A stretch of 64,000 nucleotides of DNA. It comes from Holophagaceae bacterium (GTDB lineage Bacteria > Acidobacteriota > Holophagae > Holophagales > Holophagaceae). Below the pieces are notes generated by a model that made no database searches, had not been told where the DNA came from, and saw only the letters and a list, made by a program, of their open reading frames with translations. The translations under genes were made by a program, and so were the position numbers. The stretch lies in the NCBI GenBank assembly GCA_016720465.1, contig JADKKO010000004.1, positions 930,001-994,000 of the forward strand. The letters run 5' to 3'. Below, piece by piece: positions 35,024 to 44,168 of the stretch; within the stretch, counting starts at the first letter, position 1; each line of letters starts with the position of its first letter.

Positions 35024-37051
35024 TCATCCGCGGCGGGAACTGCCGCCACGATCCGAAGGCGGGGAAGGCCTTGATTCCTGCCGGGGAGCCGGTTGGCTTT
35101 CCTGGCGCGAGGGGCGGGACTCTTCTCTGGGCGCGGGCCGGCTCTCCTGCCGGGGGGCTGGCCGATCTTCCCGGGGAGCGGGACGGCTTTCCTGGCGTGG
35201 GGCCGGGGTGTATTCGCGCGGTGCCGGGCGTTCCATGGGCCGGTATTCTTCGCGAGGCCGGTCCCGGGTCGGGGCGGGACGCTCGTCCCGGAGGAATTCC
35301 CGAGGACTGCGCTCCCGTTGGATGTCCCGAGGACGATCAGCAGGACGATCGGTGGGGCGGTCGACCGGGCGAGTCTCGCGGCCGGCATTCGGATCCCGGG
35401 GACGATCCACGGGCCGATCGGTGTGGCGATCGCTCAGCTCCCGGGCGCGGTCCGACCTGTCTGTCCTATCTGTCCTATCGATGGCATGGGGCGTCACGGT
35501 GGTGCGGGAAGAACCATTCCCGCCTGGAGTGGCCCGGTCGAGGGTGCGTGAGGAACTGCGATCCGAGATGACTCCGCGTCCGGCCGGCGAGCCCGTGCGG
35601 TCGCGGTTCTCGAAAGGAGCGGGAGTCGTCCGTTTCCGATCCACAGGCACGAGGTTCACGGTCCGTCCCGTGCTGGATTGCGCCGCGCGGGAGTAGGTGT
35701 TCAGGCGGTCCTGGGCCACGGAGCGGTTGAAGGCCGTGCCCAATTGGCCGGGATTCTGGAACTCCTGGCGGGTGGCGATGATCGGGGCCGTCCGCCAGGG
35801 CGGCGTGAGGCTTCGGCCGCGGGCCGCCCAGGTCGTGGCGCCGGTGCCGCCGGACATGTTGGCGATGACGTTGTGGTCCGACATCAGCCGGGTGCGGAGG
35901 TTCGGAGTGTTGAGGTGGTGGATGCTCACGACGTTCCAGGCATGGTAGCCATTCCACGCGCCATAGCCCCAGGAGCAGGGGTTGTTGTAGTAGCCCAAGG
36001 GCGCCCATCCGCAGTAGCCGCCGCTCCAGTTCCAGGCCACCCACGCGGGGCTGTAGAAGCTGCCGGGAATCCAGTACCAACCGAAGGTCGCGCCCCAGCC
36101 CCAGCGGCCGTAGTGATGGGTGAGATAGCCCCAGGGTTCGTCGCTGATCCAGGTGAGTCCGCCGCTGTAGGCCCCCCAGCGTCCGCGGGAGTAGGGGCGC
36201 CAGTCGGCATAGGTCACGCGGGGGCACCAGACCCGGCCCACGTCCTCCACATCCACCCAGGAGCCGTTGTCATCCAGGTCATCGCTGTAATAGCGGATGT
36301 CGGCGGGCACATTGTCCCAGGAGGCACCGCGGCGGGCTGTCATGTACGAATCGCTCCAGGAATCGAAATCATCCTGTTCGTAGGTGTTGTAGCTGCGCAC
36401 CCGGTCCAGGCGGTCCTGGCTGCTGTAGACCGTGAGCCGCTCGCCCGCCAGGATGCGGGCCTGGTCCCTCTCGTTGGTGAAATTGATGCGCCCCGAAGCC
36501 ACATGCACCTTCACGCTGCGGTCGGAATCCACCGCGACCGTCACGTTCGCCTTGCCATCCAGGATCGCGGTACCCGAGGGCGTGTCGATGCGGATGCGGC
36601 CTTCGCTTTCGGAGCCATAGTTCACCCGCAGGCTGCCCCGGTCCAGGCGCAGCAGCACCTGCCTGGAACCGTCCTTTTCCGTGAAAAGCGCCGCGATGGT
36701 GAAGCGCGTATTGCGGCCGAACGCCACGCGGGTGCCGTCCCCCAGTTGCAGGACGCCACGGCCGCGGCTATCCACCACATCGCCCTCGGCGATGGGCGTG
36801 CCGCGGGAGAGGGTTTCGTCCGCATCGCCTTTGCGGATCCGGATATCGCCTTCCAGTACCTTCACCGAGGCATAGCGGTAGGGCGCTTCGCCTTGGTAGA
36901 TCTGCTCATCGCCATCCTGCGCGAAGGCCAAGGCGGCATGGGCCGGGGTGTGGAATGCGAGGGGCGCTGATACCGCCAGCAGCGAGGTGAGCAGCGAGAG
37001 CGGCAGGGGAAGCCGCAGGTTCCAAGATGTGCGGGTGCGCTGGGTCGACAT
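35024..37051 (-). CDS. Secreted FecR-domain protein with aromatic (DUF6600-like) region and disordered Arg/Pro tail
   Basis: 675 residues; AGGAGG precedes the ATG. A signal peptide ends near residue 40. Residues 60-215 are a FecR-type beta domain (VKVLEGDIRIRKGDADETL, GVLQLGDGTRVAFG, IRIDTPSGTAILDG). Residues 230-395 are rich in Trp/Tyr/Gly (WGYLTHHYGRWGWGATFGWY, WVAWNWSGGYCGW), resembling DUF6600. From about 500 the chain is low complexity, rich in Arg, Asp, Pro and Glu, with DRPxDRP and then RPAPRQES-type repeats to the end. There is no membrane helix after the FecR part, so it is not a classical anti-sigma factor; a cell-surface or matrix role is an inference. Confidence 0.78.
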   Translation of the reverse strand: MSTQRTRTSWNLRLPLPLSLLTSLLAVSAPLAFHTPAHAALAFAQDGDEQIYQGEAPYRYASVKVLEGDIRIRKGDADETLSRGTPIAEGDVVDSRGRGVLQLGDGTRVAFGRNTRFTIAALFTEKDGSRQVLLRLDRGSLRVNYGSESEGRIRIDTPSGTAILDGKANVTVAVDSDRSVKVHVASGRINFTNERDQARILAGERLTVYSSQDRLDRVRSYNTYEQDDFDSWSDSYMTARRGASWDNVPADIRYYSDDLDDNGSWVDVEDVGRVWCPRVTYADWRPYSRGRWGAYSGGLTWISDEPWGYLTHHYGRWGWGATFGWYWIPGSFYSPAWVAWNWSGGYCGWAPLGYYNNPCSWGYGAWNGYHAWNVVSIHHLNTPNLRTRLMSDHNVIANMSGGTGATTWAARGRSLTPPWRTAPIIATRQEFQNPGQLGTAFNRSVAQDRLNTYSRAAQSSTGRTVNLVPVDRKRTTPAPFENRDRTGSPAGRGVISDRSSSRTLDRATPGGNGSSRTTVTPHAIDRTDRTDRSDRARELSDRHTDRPVDRPRDPNAGRETRPVDRPTDRPADRPRDIQRERSPREFLRDERPAPTRDRPREEYRPMERPAPREYTPAPRQESRPAPREDRPAPRQESRPAPREESRPSRQESQPAPRQESRPSPPSDRGGSSRRG

Positions 37052-37236
37052 GGCTCATCCTCCTATGGGATTTGGATGCTGGAAGCAGTGTGAAAGCTTC
37101 CTTTGAGTCCGATGGGTATCTGCGAGGGCCGTGCCATTTGACGCCGGCCTCTCCAGCCGGCATCTCGCACCCTACCATCCTTCTGGCCAGCCCCGGAGCA
37201 GCATCCACCCTTCCGACCAAGGCGCAACGGCCCCCT

Positions 37237-37959
37237 TCAATTCGGAAACGGGACCAGGGCCGTGCCGAGGGCGGGGCTATCCTCGGGCCGGGCCAGCTTG
37301 GCGAATTGCGGCAGCAGGGCCAGCCAGGGCAGGGACCACCTCCGGGGCGCGCCCGAGGAGCCTTGGCCGGGGATTTCAAGCAGCTCCAGGTAGCCCGGGG
37401 TCATCCGGAGGCTGAAATCCTGGCCGATGGGCAGGGGCAGGAAAACGACCCGGGCTGTGGCGGGATGCACCACCGTGAGGAAATGTTCGCCGTCGTCGAG
37501 GATCCAGAGCAGGCCCTTCAAAGCACTGCGGAAATCCTCACCGCCCCAGGGTATGGCCTGGATCCCCCTGGCCAGCGGCGTATCACTCGGGAACCGCCAG
37601 GACTCGCTCGGCGATTCCAGCAGCGACAGATCCATCGGAATGCCCCCGTCGCGCCAGGCCCTGAGCGGCCGGCCCGGCAGGCCCAAGCGCAGGCGGCGGA
37701 CGCCTTTGGCGCCCAGGATGCGCAGGGTTCCATCCGCGGATACTTTCACCGTGATCGGACCACTGCTGGGGACAGTCGGGGAGATCGGGGCTTCAGGTTC
37801 CGAAGCGGCTGCAGCTCCGGCATGGCTGCCGAGGCCCGCCCGCCAGGAAACGGAAGGGGCCGATTCCCAGGGCAGGGGCAGCCGCGCTTGCGCGGCCAGG
37901 GCATTGGCCAGCGTGGCGGCCAAAAGCATCGCCGTCAGGCGGGGGGCGCCCAGCCGCAC
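37237..37959 (-). CDS. Uncharacterised exported protein
   Basis: 240 residues from GTG at 37959, which has GGAGG four bases upstream and overlaps the tatD end by 25 bases; ATG at 37929 is an alternative but would lose the basic N-region. Signal peptide (RLTAMLLAATLANALAAQA). The mature chain has a proline-rich linker and a beta-rich part (ITVKVSADGTLRILGAKG, FLTVVHPATARVVFLPL). I do not recognise the family. Probably co-transcribed with tatD. The 185 bases between it and the FecR gene contain a GCCGGC-type hairpin at 37142-37161 and nothing else I can call. Confidence 0.6.
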   Translation of the reverse strand: MRLGAPRLTAMLLAATLANALAAQARLPLPWESAPSVSWRAGLGSHAGAAAASEPEAPISPTVPSSGPITVKVSADGTLRILGAKGVRRLRLGLPGRPLRAWRDGGIPMDLSLLESPSESWRFPSDTPLARGIQAIPWGGEDFRSALKGLLWILDDGEHFLTVVHPATARVVFLPLPIGQDFSLRMTPGYLELLEIPGQGSSGAPRRWSLPWLALLPQFAKLARPEDSPALGTALVPFPN

Positions 37960-38714
37960 AGGGCCTCCAGATTCCGGGTGGTGAGCTCTTCGATGCGGGC
38001 GCCGGTGATGCCGCGGAGCTGGGCCAGGTGATCCGCGACGGAACGCACGTAGGCGGGCTCGTTGGTCTTTCCCCGATGGGGCACCGGCGCCAAATAGGGC
38101 GAGTCGGTTTCCACGAGAATGCGGTCCTCGGGCGCCCAGGCGGCCACATCCCGGACGGCGTGGGCGTTCTTGAAGGTGACGATGCCTGAAAAACTAAGGT
38201 AGAAGCCCAGATCCAGGGCCCCTTCGGCAAAGGCCATGTCCTCCGAGAAACAATGGATGGTGCCGGAAACCTCCTCGGCGCCCTCCTCCCATAGGATGCG
38301 CAGGGTGGCTTCCGGGGCGGAGCGGGTGTGGATCATCAGGGGTTTTTGAACGCGCTTGGCCAGTTGGATCTGGGCGCGGAAGGCCAGTTCCTGTTCCTCC
38401 CGGGGGCTCAAGTCATAGTGCCAGTCCAGGCCCGTCTCGCCGATGAAGCGGACATTGGGGTCCAGCGCCAGGGTCTCCAGCTCCGCGGCGGACTCTGCGT
38501 TCCAGGACTTGGCCTCATGGGGGTGGACGCCTAGGCTGGCCTGGACGCAAGGCAGTTCGCGGGCCAGATCCAGCACCGCCTGGCTGTCCTCCCGGTCCGT
38601 GCCCACCGCGATGAACCCGGTCACGCCGGCGGCGAAAGCCCGTTCCAGGGTGGCCTTCACCTGGTCCTGGGCCAGGTGGCTCCCGGTCAAATGGCAATGG
38701 GCATCTACGAGCAT
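37935..38714 (-). CDS. tatD: TatD-family metal-dependent hydrolase / DNase
   Basis: 259 residues. The TatD metal site is complete: H6 and H8 in VDAHCHLTG, E in FIGETGLDWHYD, H in LMIHTRSAPEA, H in TIHCFSEDM, and D in ILVETDSPYLAPVPHRGK. The family are 3'-5' exonucleases and related deoxyribonucleases. The gene is divergent from an NtrC-type regulator with 28 bases between them. Confidence 0.93.
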   Translation of the reverse strand: MLVDAHCHLTGSHLAQDQVKATLERAFAAGVTGFIAVGTDREDSQAVLDLARELPCVQASLGVHPHEAKSWNAESAAELETLALDPNVRFIGETGLDWHYDLSPREEQELAFRAQIQLAKRVQKPLMIHTRSAPEATLRILWEEGAEEVSGTIHCFSEDMAFAEGALDLGFYLSFSGIVTFKNAHAVRDVAAWAPEDRILVETDSPYLAPVPHRGKTNEPAYVRSVADHLAQLRGITGARIEELTTRNLEALCGWAPPA

Positions 38715-38742
38715 GAAACCATTGTCTCAGATAACCTGAAGT

Positions 38743-40122
38743 ATGCCCCAGCCCCAGACGATCCTCATCGTGGACGACGAGCCCGGTATCCGCCGCAGCC
38801 TGGGCGAGACCTTGAACGACGAACACTACGCGGTCCTCAAGGCGGAGCGCGGCGAACAGGCGCTCGAACTGCTCCAGAATCCCGATAGCGACGGCATCCA
38901 TCTCATGCTGCTGGATGTCTGGCTGCCGGGCATCGATGGGCTGGAGACCCTGAAGCAGGCCAAGGCTCTGCGCCCTGACCTCCCGGTGGTGATGATCAGC
39001 GGCCACGGCAACATCGACACGGCCATGCAGGCCACGAAGCTGGGCGCCTTCGATTTCATCGAGAAGCCCATCGATCTGGACCGGCTGCTGCTCGTGGCGG
39101 GCAATGCCCTCAAGCAGGCGCAGTTGCTGCACGAAAACATCCGGCTCATCCAGGAGGCCGAGGGCGAACGGTTCTTCCAGGCCGAGAGCGGCGCCATGAA
39201 ACGGCTCATGGCGGATCTCAAGCTGGTGGCGCCCACGGAAGGCCGCGTGCTCATCACCGGCGAAAACGGCAGCGGCAAGGAAGAGATCGCGAGGCTGCTC
39301 CACAAGGGGAGTCCCCGGCGGGACCATCCCTTCGTGGAAGTCAACTGCGCGGCGATCCCCGAAGAACTCATCGAAAGCGAGCTCTTCGGCCATACCAAAG
39401 GCGCTTTCACGGGCGCCTCCAGGGACCAGCGCGGGAAATTCCGCGAGGCGGACGGCGGCACGCTCTTTCTGGACGAAGTGGGCGACATGTCCCTGAAGAC
39501 CCAGGCCAAGGTGCTGAGGGCGTTGCAGGAAGGCCGCATCGAGCCCGTGGGCGGCGGCGGGGCGCTGGCGGTGGACGTGCGGGTGATCGCGGCCACCAAC
39601 AAGGACCTCGCGGAGGAAATCAAGGCCGGCCGTTTCCGGGAGGACCTCTACTTCCGGCTCGCCGTGGTGCCGCTGCGCGTGCCGCCCCTGCGGGAGCGCC
39701 TGGAGGAACTCATCAGCCTGGCGGATGCCTTCATCGCCGCCATCGCGCGGAGCTACGGCCGGGCGCCCAAGCGCCTGGCGCCTGATGCCAAGGACACGCT
39801 GCTGAACCATGACTGGCCGGGCAATGTGCGGGAGCTGAAGAACCTCATGGAGCGGGCAGTGATCCTGAGCCGGGGCGCCGACATCACCGCCCGGGACCTG
39901 GGCCCGCTGACCGCGCGCCACCTGGCTGAGCCGGATCCTTTCTCCTTCCCATCCTTCTCCAGCCTGCGCGATGCGCGCGATTGGTTCGAGGGCGTCTACA
40001 TCCAGCGGGAAATCAGGGCCCAGAACGGCAACATGACGCGGGTGGCCGAAGTGCTTGGCCTGGACCGCTCCAACCTGTACAAGCGGCTCAAGATCCTGGG
40101 CATCGAGTCGAGGGAGACGTGA
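38743..40122 (+). CDS. Sigma54-dependent response regulator (NtrC/NtrX type)
   Basis: 459 residues. Receiver domain 1-125 with phosphoacceptor D58 (LMLLDVWLPG) and K109 (FIEKPID). AAA+ domain with Walker A GENGSGKE (173-180), the sigma54-contact loop GAFTGA (220-225), Walker B LFLDEVGD, and the R-finger region PLRERLEEL. The C-terminal Fis-type helix-turn-helix is NMTRVAEVLGLDRSNLYKRL. No sensor kinase is adjacent. The MerR gene overlaps its end by four bases (GTGA). The receiver and Fis region look most like NtrX, but that assignment is tentative. Confidence 0.93.
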   Translation: MPQPQTILIVDDEPGIRRSLGETLNDEHYAVLKAERGEQALELLQNPDSDGIHLMLLDVWLPGIDGLETLKQAKALRPDLPVVMISGHGNIDTAMQATKLGAFDFIEKPIDLDRLLLVAGNALKQAQLLHENIRLIQEAEGERFFQAESGAMKRLMADLKLVAPTEGRVLITGENGSGKEEIARLLHKGSPRRDHPFVEVNCAAIPEELIESELFGHTKGAFTGASRDQRGKFREADGGTLFLDEVGDMSLKTQAKVLRALQEGRIEPVGGGGALAVDVRVIAATNKDLAEEIKAGRFREDLYFRLAVVPLRVPPLRERLEELISLADAFIAAIARSYGRAPKRLAPDAKDTLLNHDWPGNVRELKNLMERAVILSRGADITARDLGPLTARHLAEPDPFSFPSFSSLRDARDWFEGVYIQREIRAQNGNMTRVAEVLGLDRSNLYKRLKILGIESRET

Positions 40123-40565
40123 CCCGCAAATGGTTCAAGATCGGCGAGGCTGCCAAGCTCATCGGCGTGGGTCCCAAGGAACTGCGCTATTGGGAAACGC
40201 AGATCCCCGAGATCAAGCCGCGGCGGTCCAAGGGCAACCTCCGCTACTACCATGTGGATGAACTGCCGCGCCTGCACCGCATCCACGGCTGGATCGCGGA
40301 AGGCCTCACCGTTTCGGACTGCCGCGAGCTGTTGACCACGGGCCACCTGGCCCGGGGGCTCCACGAGGCCCTGGGCCTCGATGTGCCTGAACCCCAAGGA
40401 CCGCCACCCGCCAGGAAACCCGGTTCGGCCCGGCCGCCCCGGCCGATGGAGCCTGCCAACGCGTCTGTCCCGTCCTCCCTGCCCAAAGACAGCCTCGAAG
40501 CCATCACCACCGCCTTGAAGCTCCTGCACCAGAGACTCCGCGCCTTGCCGGACTTCTCGATCTGA
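40119..40565 (+). CDS. MerR-family transcriptional regulator
   Basis: 148 residues from GTG 40119, overlapping the response regulator stop. The N-terminal winged HTH is clear: WFKIGEAAKLIGVGPKELRYWE, then RRSKGNLRYYHVDELPRL. Residues 60-85 begin the usual dimer helix but the protein then becomes proline-rich (about 90-125) and ends in a short helix (SLEAITTALKLLHQRLR). No metal-binding Cys cluster is present. The target is unknown; the arrangement of MerR directly behind a two-component regulator just before a tRNA is common in related Gram-negatives. Confidence 0.85.
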   Translation: MTRKWFKIGEAAKLIGVGPKELRYWETQIPEIKPRRSKGNLRYYHVDELPRLHRIHGWIAEGLTVSDCRELLTTGHLARGLHEALGLDVPEPQGPPPARKPGSARPPRPMEPANASVPSSLPKDSLEAITTALKLLHQRLRALPDFSI

Positions 40566-40650
40566 GCAGCGCCAGGAGATTCCCGGTCCCGGCCCCTTTG
40601 CCAATGCTTCCTTGACCCGCCGCCCTCCAGCCCATAAAGTAAAAGGTTCA

Positions 40651-40727
40651 CGGCGCGTGGCGCAGCCTGGTAGCGCACACCCTTGGGGTGGGTGGGGTCG
40701 GAGGTTCGAATCCTCTCGCGCCGACCA
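40651..40727 (+). tRNA. tRNA-Pro (anticodon GGG)
   Basis: A 77-nt cloverleaf: acceptor stem CGGCGCG/CGCGCCG, D arm GCGC-AGCCTGGTA-GCGC, anticodon stem CACCC/GGGTG with loop TTGGGGT (anticodon GGG, reads CCC), variable loop GGGTC, T arm GGAGG-TTCGAAT-CCTCT, discriminator A and encoded CCA. A U-tract terminator follows 10 bases later. Confidence 0.96.
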
Positions 40728-40736
40728 CAGAAGATT

Positions 40737-40769
40737 TCGGCTGAAGGGAGACCTCGGCCGATTTTTTTT
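40737..40769 (+). terminator. Rho-independent terminator of tRNA-Pro
   Basis: Stem TCGGCTG / CGGCCGA around an 11-base loop followed by eight T. The same hairpin is repeated at about 40970 and 41231 in the downstream repeat array. Confidence 0.85.
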
Positions 40770-41029
40770 GGGTGCTCCAAGGGAACGGCGAGAGGATTCG
40801 AACCTCCGATCGGCAACGGCGCGGGAGTAGGAAAAGGCTGAGACGCGAGAGCGTCGAAGCCGGTCCGCGAAGCGGATTTCCGCCCGCAGCCGTGCCGCGG
40901 GGGATGGGTGCGGCACCGCCGAGAATTGGAGGGCGGAAGCACCCCACCAACCGCCGACCACAGAAGATTTCGGCTGAAGGGAGACCTCGGCCGATTTTTT
41001 TGGGTGCTCCAAGGGGACCGCGAGAGGTT

Positions 41030-41131
<102 letters not shown>

Positions 41132-41298
41132 GGCGGATTTCCGCCCGCAGCCGTGCCGCGGGGGATGGGTGCGGCACCGCCGAGAATTGGAGGGCGGAAG
41201 CACCCCACCAACCGCCGACCACAGAAGATTTCGGCTGAAGGGAGACCTCGGCCGATTTTTTTTGTCCAACTCAAGGGGCCGGCGAGAGGATTAGAACC

Positions 41299-42405
41299 TC
41301 AGCTGCTGAACAGGAAATGCATCACATCGCCGTCCTGCACGATGTACTCCTTGCCCTCGGTCCGCATCTTTCCCGCGTCCTTGGCGCCCTGCTCCCCCTT
41401 GTATTGGATGAAATCCTGGTAGGCGATGACCTGGGCCCGGATGAAGCCTTTTTCGAAATCCGTATGGATGACGCCTGCGGCCTGGGGGGCCGTGTCCCCC
41501 ACATGGATGGTCCAGGCGCGGACTTCCTTCACGCCGGCGGTGAAGTAGGTCTGCAGGCCCAGCAGCCGGTAGCTGGCATGGATCAGCACATCCAGGCCCG
41601 GTTCGGCCAGGCCGGCCTCCTCCAGGAACATGGGGCGTTCCTCAGGGGGAAGCTCCTGGATTTCGGCCTCGAGCTTGGAACAGATGGGAATCACCGGGCA
41701 ATTCCGCTCAGCCGCGATCCTGGCGAGGGTGGCGTAATGGATGTTTCCTTCCGGATCGCGGATGTCCGATTCGGCGATGTTGCCCACCAACAGCATGGGT
41801 TTCAGGGTGATTAGGCCGAAACTCTTGATGGCAAAGAGCTCCTCCTTGCTCAACCCCACGGAGCTGGCCCATTTGCCATCATTGAGGGCCGCATAGACCC
41901 GCTCGAGTATCGCCACCAGCTGGGCGGCTTCCTTGTTGGCCCCCGAGGACTTGGTGAGCTTCCGGTTGCGGTCCAGCCCCTTCTCCACGCCCTCGAGGTC
42001 CTTCAGCATCAATTCCGTCTCGATGATGCCGAGATCGCGTTCGGGGCTGATATCGCCCTCCACATGGGTGATGTCGCTATCTTCGAAACAGCGCACCACC
42101 TGCACGATGGCGTCGGTGTCGCGGATGTTGGTGAGGAAGGCGTTGCCCAGCCCCTCGCCCTTGCTGGCGCCCCGCACCAGCCCTGCGATGTCCACGAATT
42201 CCTGGGAGGCCGGAAGGATGCGCTGGGGCTTCACGATCGCCGCGAGGTGGGAAAGGCGGGGGTCCGGCACATCCACCACGCCGGTGTTGGGATCGATGGT
42301 GCAAAACGGATAGTTGGCCGAGGCCGCCCCGGCGCTGGTGAGCGCATTGAACAAGGTGGACTTGCCCACATTGGGCAGCCCGACGATGCCGCATTGAACT
42401 GCCAT
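41299..42405 (-). CDS. ychF: Redox/ribosome-associated GTPase/ATPase YchF (OLA1)
   Basis: 368 residues from ATG 42405 with GAGG upstream; the frame is open to 42597 with no homology. G1 is GLPNVGKST (9-17), switch region ANYPFCTIDPNTGVVDVPD, G3 FVDIAGLVRGASKGEGLGN, and the YchF NxxE-type nucleotide-specificity region LLVGNIAE. The C-terminal TGS domain ends with IQYKGEQGAKDAGKMR and DGDVMHFLF. YchF binds ribosomes and prefers ATP. It ends 9 bases after the repeat array. Confidence 0.95.
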   Translation of the reverse strand: MAVQCGIVGLPNVGKSTLFNALTSAGAASANYPFCTIDPNTGVVDVPDPRLSHLAAIVKPQRILPASQEFVDIAGLVRGASKGEGLGNAFLTNIRDTDAIVQVVRCFEDSDITHVEGDISPERDLGIIETELMLKDLEGVEKGLDRNRKLTKSSGANKEAAQLVAILERVYAALNDGKWASSVGLSKEELFAIKSFGLITLKPMLLVGNIAESDIRDPEGNIHYATLARIAAERNCPVIPICSKLEAEIQELPPEERPMFLEEAGLAEPGLDVLIHASYRLLGLQTYFTAGVKEVRAWTIHVGDTAPQAAGVIHTDFEKGFIRAQVIAYQDFIQYKGEQGAKDAGKMRTEGKEYIVQDGDVMHFLFSS

Positions 42406-42620
42406 GGAGACCTCGCGAATCAAGCCCGCATCAAGAAATGGGGCAAAACTCCAGTGTCCCAAAGCATCGCTGCCTTGCAAAGCGGGGATTCCCGGAACAA
42501 CGCCTGAAAAATTATTTTCGAGGAGTCCTTGCACGGAGGCGCGGGACGCCCTACGCTCCCCGGCATAGCTATGTTGTCTTGGCACAAACCCAGGCACCGC
42601 AGGAACCTCAGGAGGCAGGC

Positions 42621-42854
42621 ATGATCGTCAAAGCGGAATGGCCGGGATACGTGATGGACATACTGGTCAAGCTTGGGCAAGAGGTGGAAGAAGAAGAGCC
42701 CCTCATGCTGCTGGAGGGCACGGACTCGGGCCATACGCCCTTCTACATCCATTCGCCCGAGGCCGGGAAAGTGCGGGAACTGCTCATCGAGGAGGGGGAT
42801 TTCGCCGCCGAGGACGATGACCTGGTGCTGCTGGGAGACATCGACGGTGATTGA
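42621..42854 (+). CDS. Biotinyl/lipoyl-domain-like protein lacking the modifiable lysine
   Basis: 77 residues from ATG 42621, AGGAGG 5 bases upstream. The barrel-sandwich pattern is clear: VKAEWPGYVMDILVKLGQEV, then LLIEEGDFAAEDDDLVLL. Where BCCP-type domains have E-(A/S)-M-K-M, this one has LLEGTDSGHTP, so neither biotin nor lipoate could be attached. It may act as an unmodified structural subunit or be decaying. A second such gene with intact MKM follows 142 bases later, and a fragment of it after that. Confidence 0.75.
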   Translation: MIVKAEWPGYVMDILVKLGQEVEEEEPLMLLEGTDSGHTPFYIHSPEAGKVRELLIEEGDFAAEDDDLVLLGDIDGD

Positions 42855-42996
42855 AAGGGTCAGCGGTTGACACCGGAAACCGCTGGCGCTGTCCTACCGG
42901 AATAGAGGCTGCCCTTCTGCGAATGCGGAGCGCAGGAGGCCTCGGCGCCTGTAATCCGTCTGCCAAGCTACAATCTCCTATTCAATGGAGGCAGGC

Positions 42997-43209
42997 ATGG
43001 CGGTAATCCGCGCGGAAATGGCGGGCAAGGTTCTGGAAGTCCTGGTGTTCGAAGGCGATGCCATCTCCGAAGACCAGGACCTCATCATCATCGAGTCCAT
43101 GAAAATGCAGATTCCCGTGGGTAGTCCCGAGGAGGGCACGGTGGTGAAAGTGTTCGTGGTGGCTGAACAGTTCGTGAATGAAGGCGATGCGATCATCGAA
43201 CTTTCCTAG
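42997..43209 (+). CDS. Biotin carboxyl carrier-like single domain protein
   Basis: 70 residues from ATG 42997, GGAG 6 bases upstream. It consists of one biotinyl domain: VIRAEMAGKVLEVLVFEGD, IIIESMKMQIPVGSPEEG, VNEGDAIIEL. K in ESMKM is the biotinylation site. Single-domain carriers of this size serve methylmalonyl-, methylcrotonyl- or propionyl-CoA carboxylases or decarboxylases. No carboxylase subunits are within the window, so its partner is encoded elsewhere. The enoyl-CoA hydratase downstream suggests branched-chain or acyl-CoA metabolism. Confidence 0.88.
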   Translation: MAVIRAEMAGKVLEVLVFEGDAISEDQDLIIIESMKMQIPVGSPEEGTVVKVFVVAEQFVNEGDAIIELS

Positions 43210-43250
43210 GGTTTCCCGTCGATGGGCAGATCACATCGGAGGTCTCGCGC

Positions 43251-43379
43251 ATGAGTGGAGCGAATACCGAGAGAATGCGGATCCCAGTGGGTAGTGCCGA
43301 GGAGGGCACGTTGGTGAAAGTATTCGTGGTGGCTGAACGGTTCTTGAATGAAGGCGATGCGATCATGGAACTTGGCTGA
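43251..43379 (+). pseudogene. Truncated duplicate of the biotinyl-domain gene
   Basis: The 42-codon frame MSGANTERMRIPVGSAEEG...VNEGDAIMELG-like repeats the C-terminal half of the gene at 42997. The two DNA copies (43107-43205 and 43277-43375) are 170 bases apart and nearly identical. The first half of the domain is gone and ESMKM has become ERM-RI, so it cannot carry biotin. Its stop is followed at once by the enoyl-CoA hydratase ATG; it may be kept only as a leader for that gene. Confidence 0.8.
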
Positions 43380-44168
43380 ATGACGACCTTGCGCGTGGAG
43401 CGCCTCGATGGAGCCGACAGGGGCATCCTGATGCTCGGTCTGGAGCGTCCGGAAGCGAAGAATGCGCTGGGACGCCAGTTGTTGCAGGACATCCAGGAAG
43501 CGCTGGCGGCCGCCGCTGGAGGACTCGCCGTCCGGGTGGTGATCGTGCATAGCCTGGTGCCCGGCGTGTTCTGCGCCGGCGCGGACCTGAAGGAACGGGC
43601 TGGCATGACCCAAGACGAGGCCCGCGCCTTCGTCCAGACGCTCCGGAGCACTTTCACGGACCTGGAACGCCTGCCCATGCCGACCATCGCGGCCATCGAA
43701 GGCGCCGCCCTGGGTGGAGGACTGGAACTGGCTCTGGCCTGCGACCTGCGGGTGGTGGGCGGCTCCGCGAAACTCGGCCTGCCCGAGACGAGCCTCGCCA
43801 TCATTCCGGGGGCCGGCGGCACGCAACGGCTGCCGCGGCTCACCGGCCGCTCCAGGGCCAAGGAATTGATCTTCACGGCGCGCAAATTCGGCGCGGCCGA
43901 GGCCCTGGCCTATGGCATCGCGGACCACATCACCGAAGCGGGCATGGCTTTGGCATCCGCCCTGCAGCTGGCCCGGGAGATCCTGCCCAACGGCCCCATC
44001 GCCCTCCGCGCCGCCAAGGAAGCCATCGACCGGGGGCTCGATCTGGATCGTGACGGCGGCCTTGGTATCGAAGAAGCATGCTATGCGAAAGTGATCCCTA
44101 CCGAAGACCGGCTGGAGGGCTTGGCGGCATTCAGGGAAAAGCGCAGGCCCGTGTACCGGGGCCGGTGA
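43380..44168 (+). CDS. Enoyl-CoA hydratase/isomerase (crotonase) family
   Basis: 262 residues. Crotonase signatures: FCAGADLKERAGM (oxyanion hole A/G-G-A-D), IAAIEGAALGGGLELALACDLR (second oxyanion hole and one catalytic Glu), LPETSLAIIPGAGGTQRLPR (second catalytic Glu) and YGIADHITE. The PGAGGTQRL form with the catalytic Glu pair supports a hydratase rather than an isomerase; the sequence is like AUH / methylglutaconyl-CoA hydratases of leucine breakdown, but short-chain enoyl-CoA hydratase is equally possible. The stop codon overlaps the next start by one base. Confidence 0.9.
   Translation: MTTLRVERLDGADRGILMLGLERPEAKNALGRQLLQDIQEALAAAAGGLAVRVVIVHSLVPGVFCAGADLKERAGMTQDEARAFVQTLRSTFTDLERLPMPTIAAIEGAALGGGLELALACDLRVVGGSAKLGLPETSLAIIPGAGGTQRLPRLTGRSRAKELIFTARKFGAAEALAYGIADHITEAGMALASALQLAREILPNGPIALRAAKEAIDRGLDLDRDGGLGIEEACYAKVIPTEDRLEGLAAFREKRRPVYRGR

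Noticed and set aside
38515..39921. Antisense frames over the NtrC-type regulator
   Set aside because: The receiver, AAA+ and Fis motifs are complete on the plus strand.
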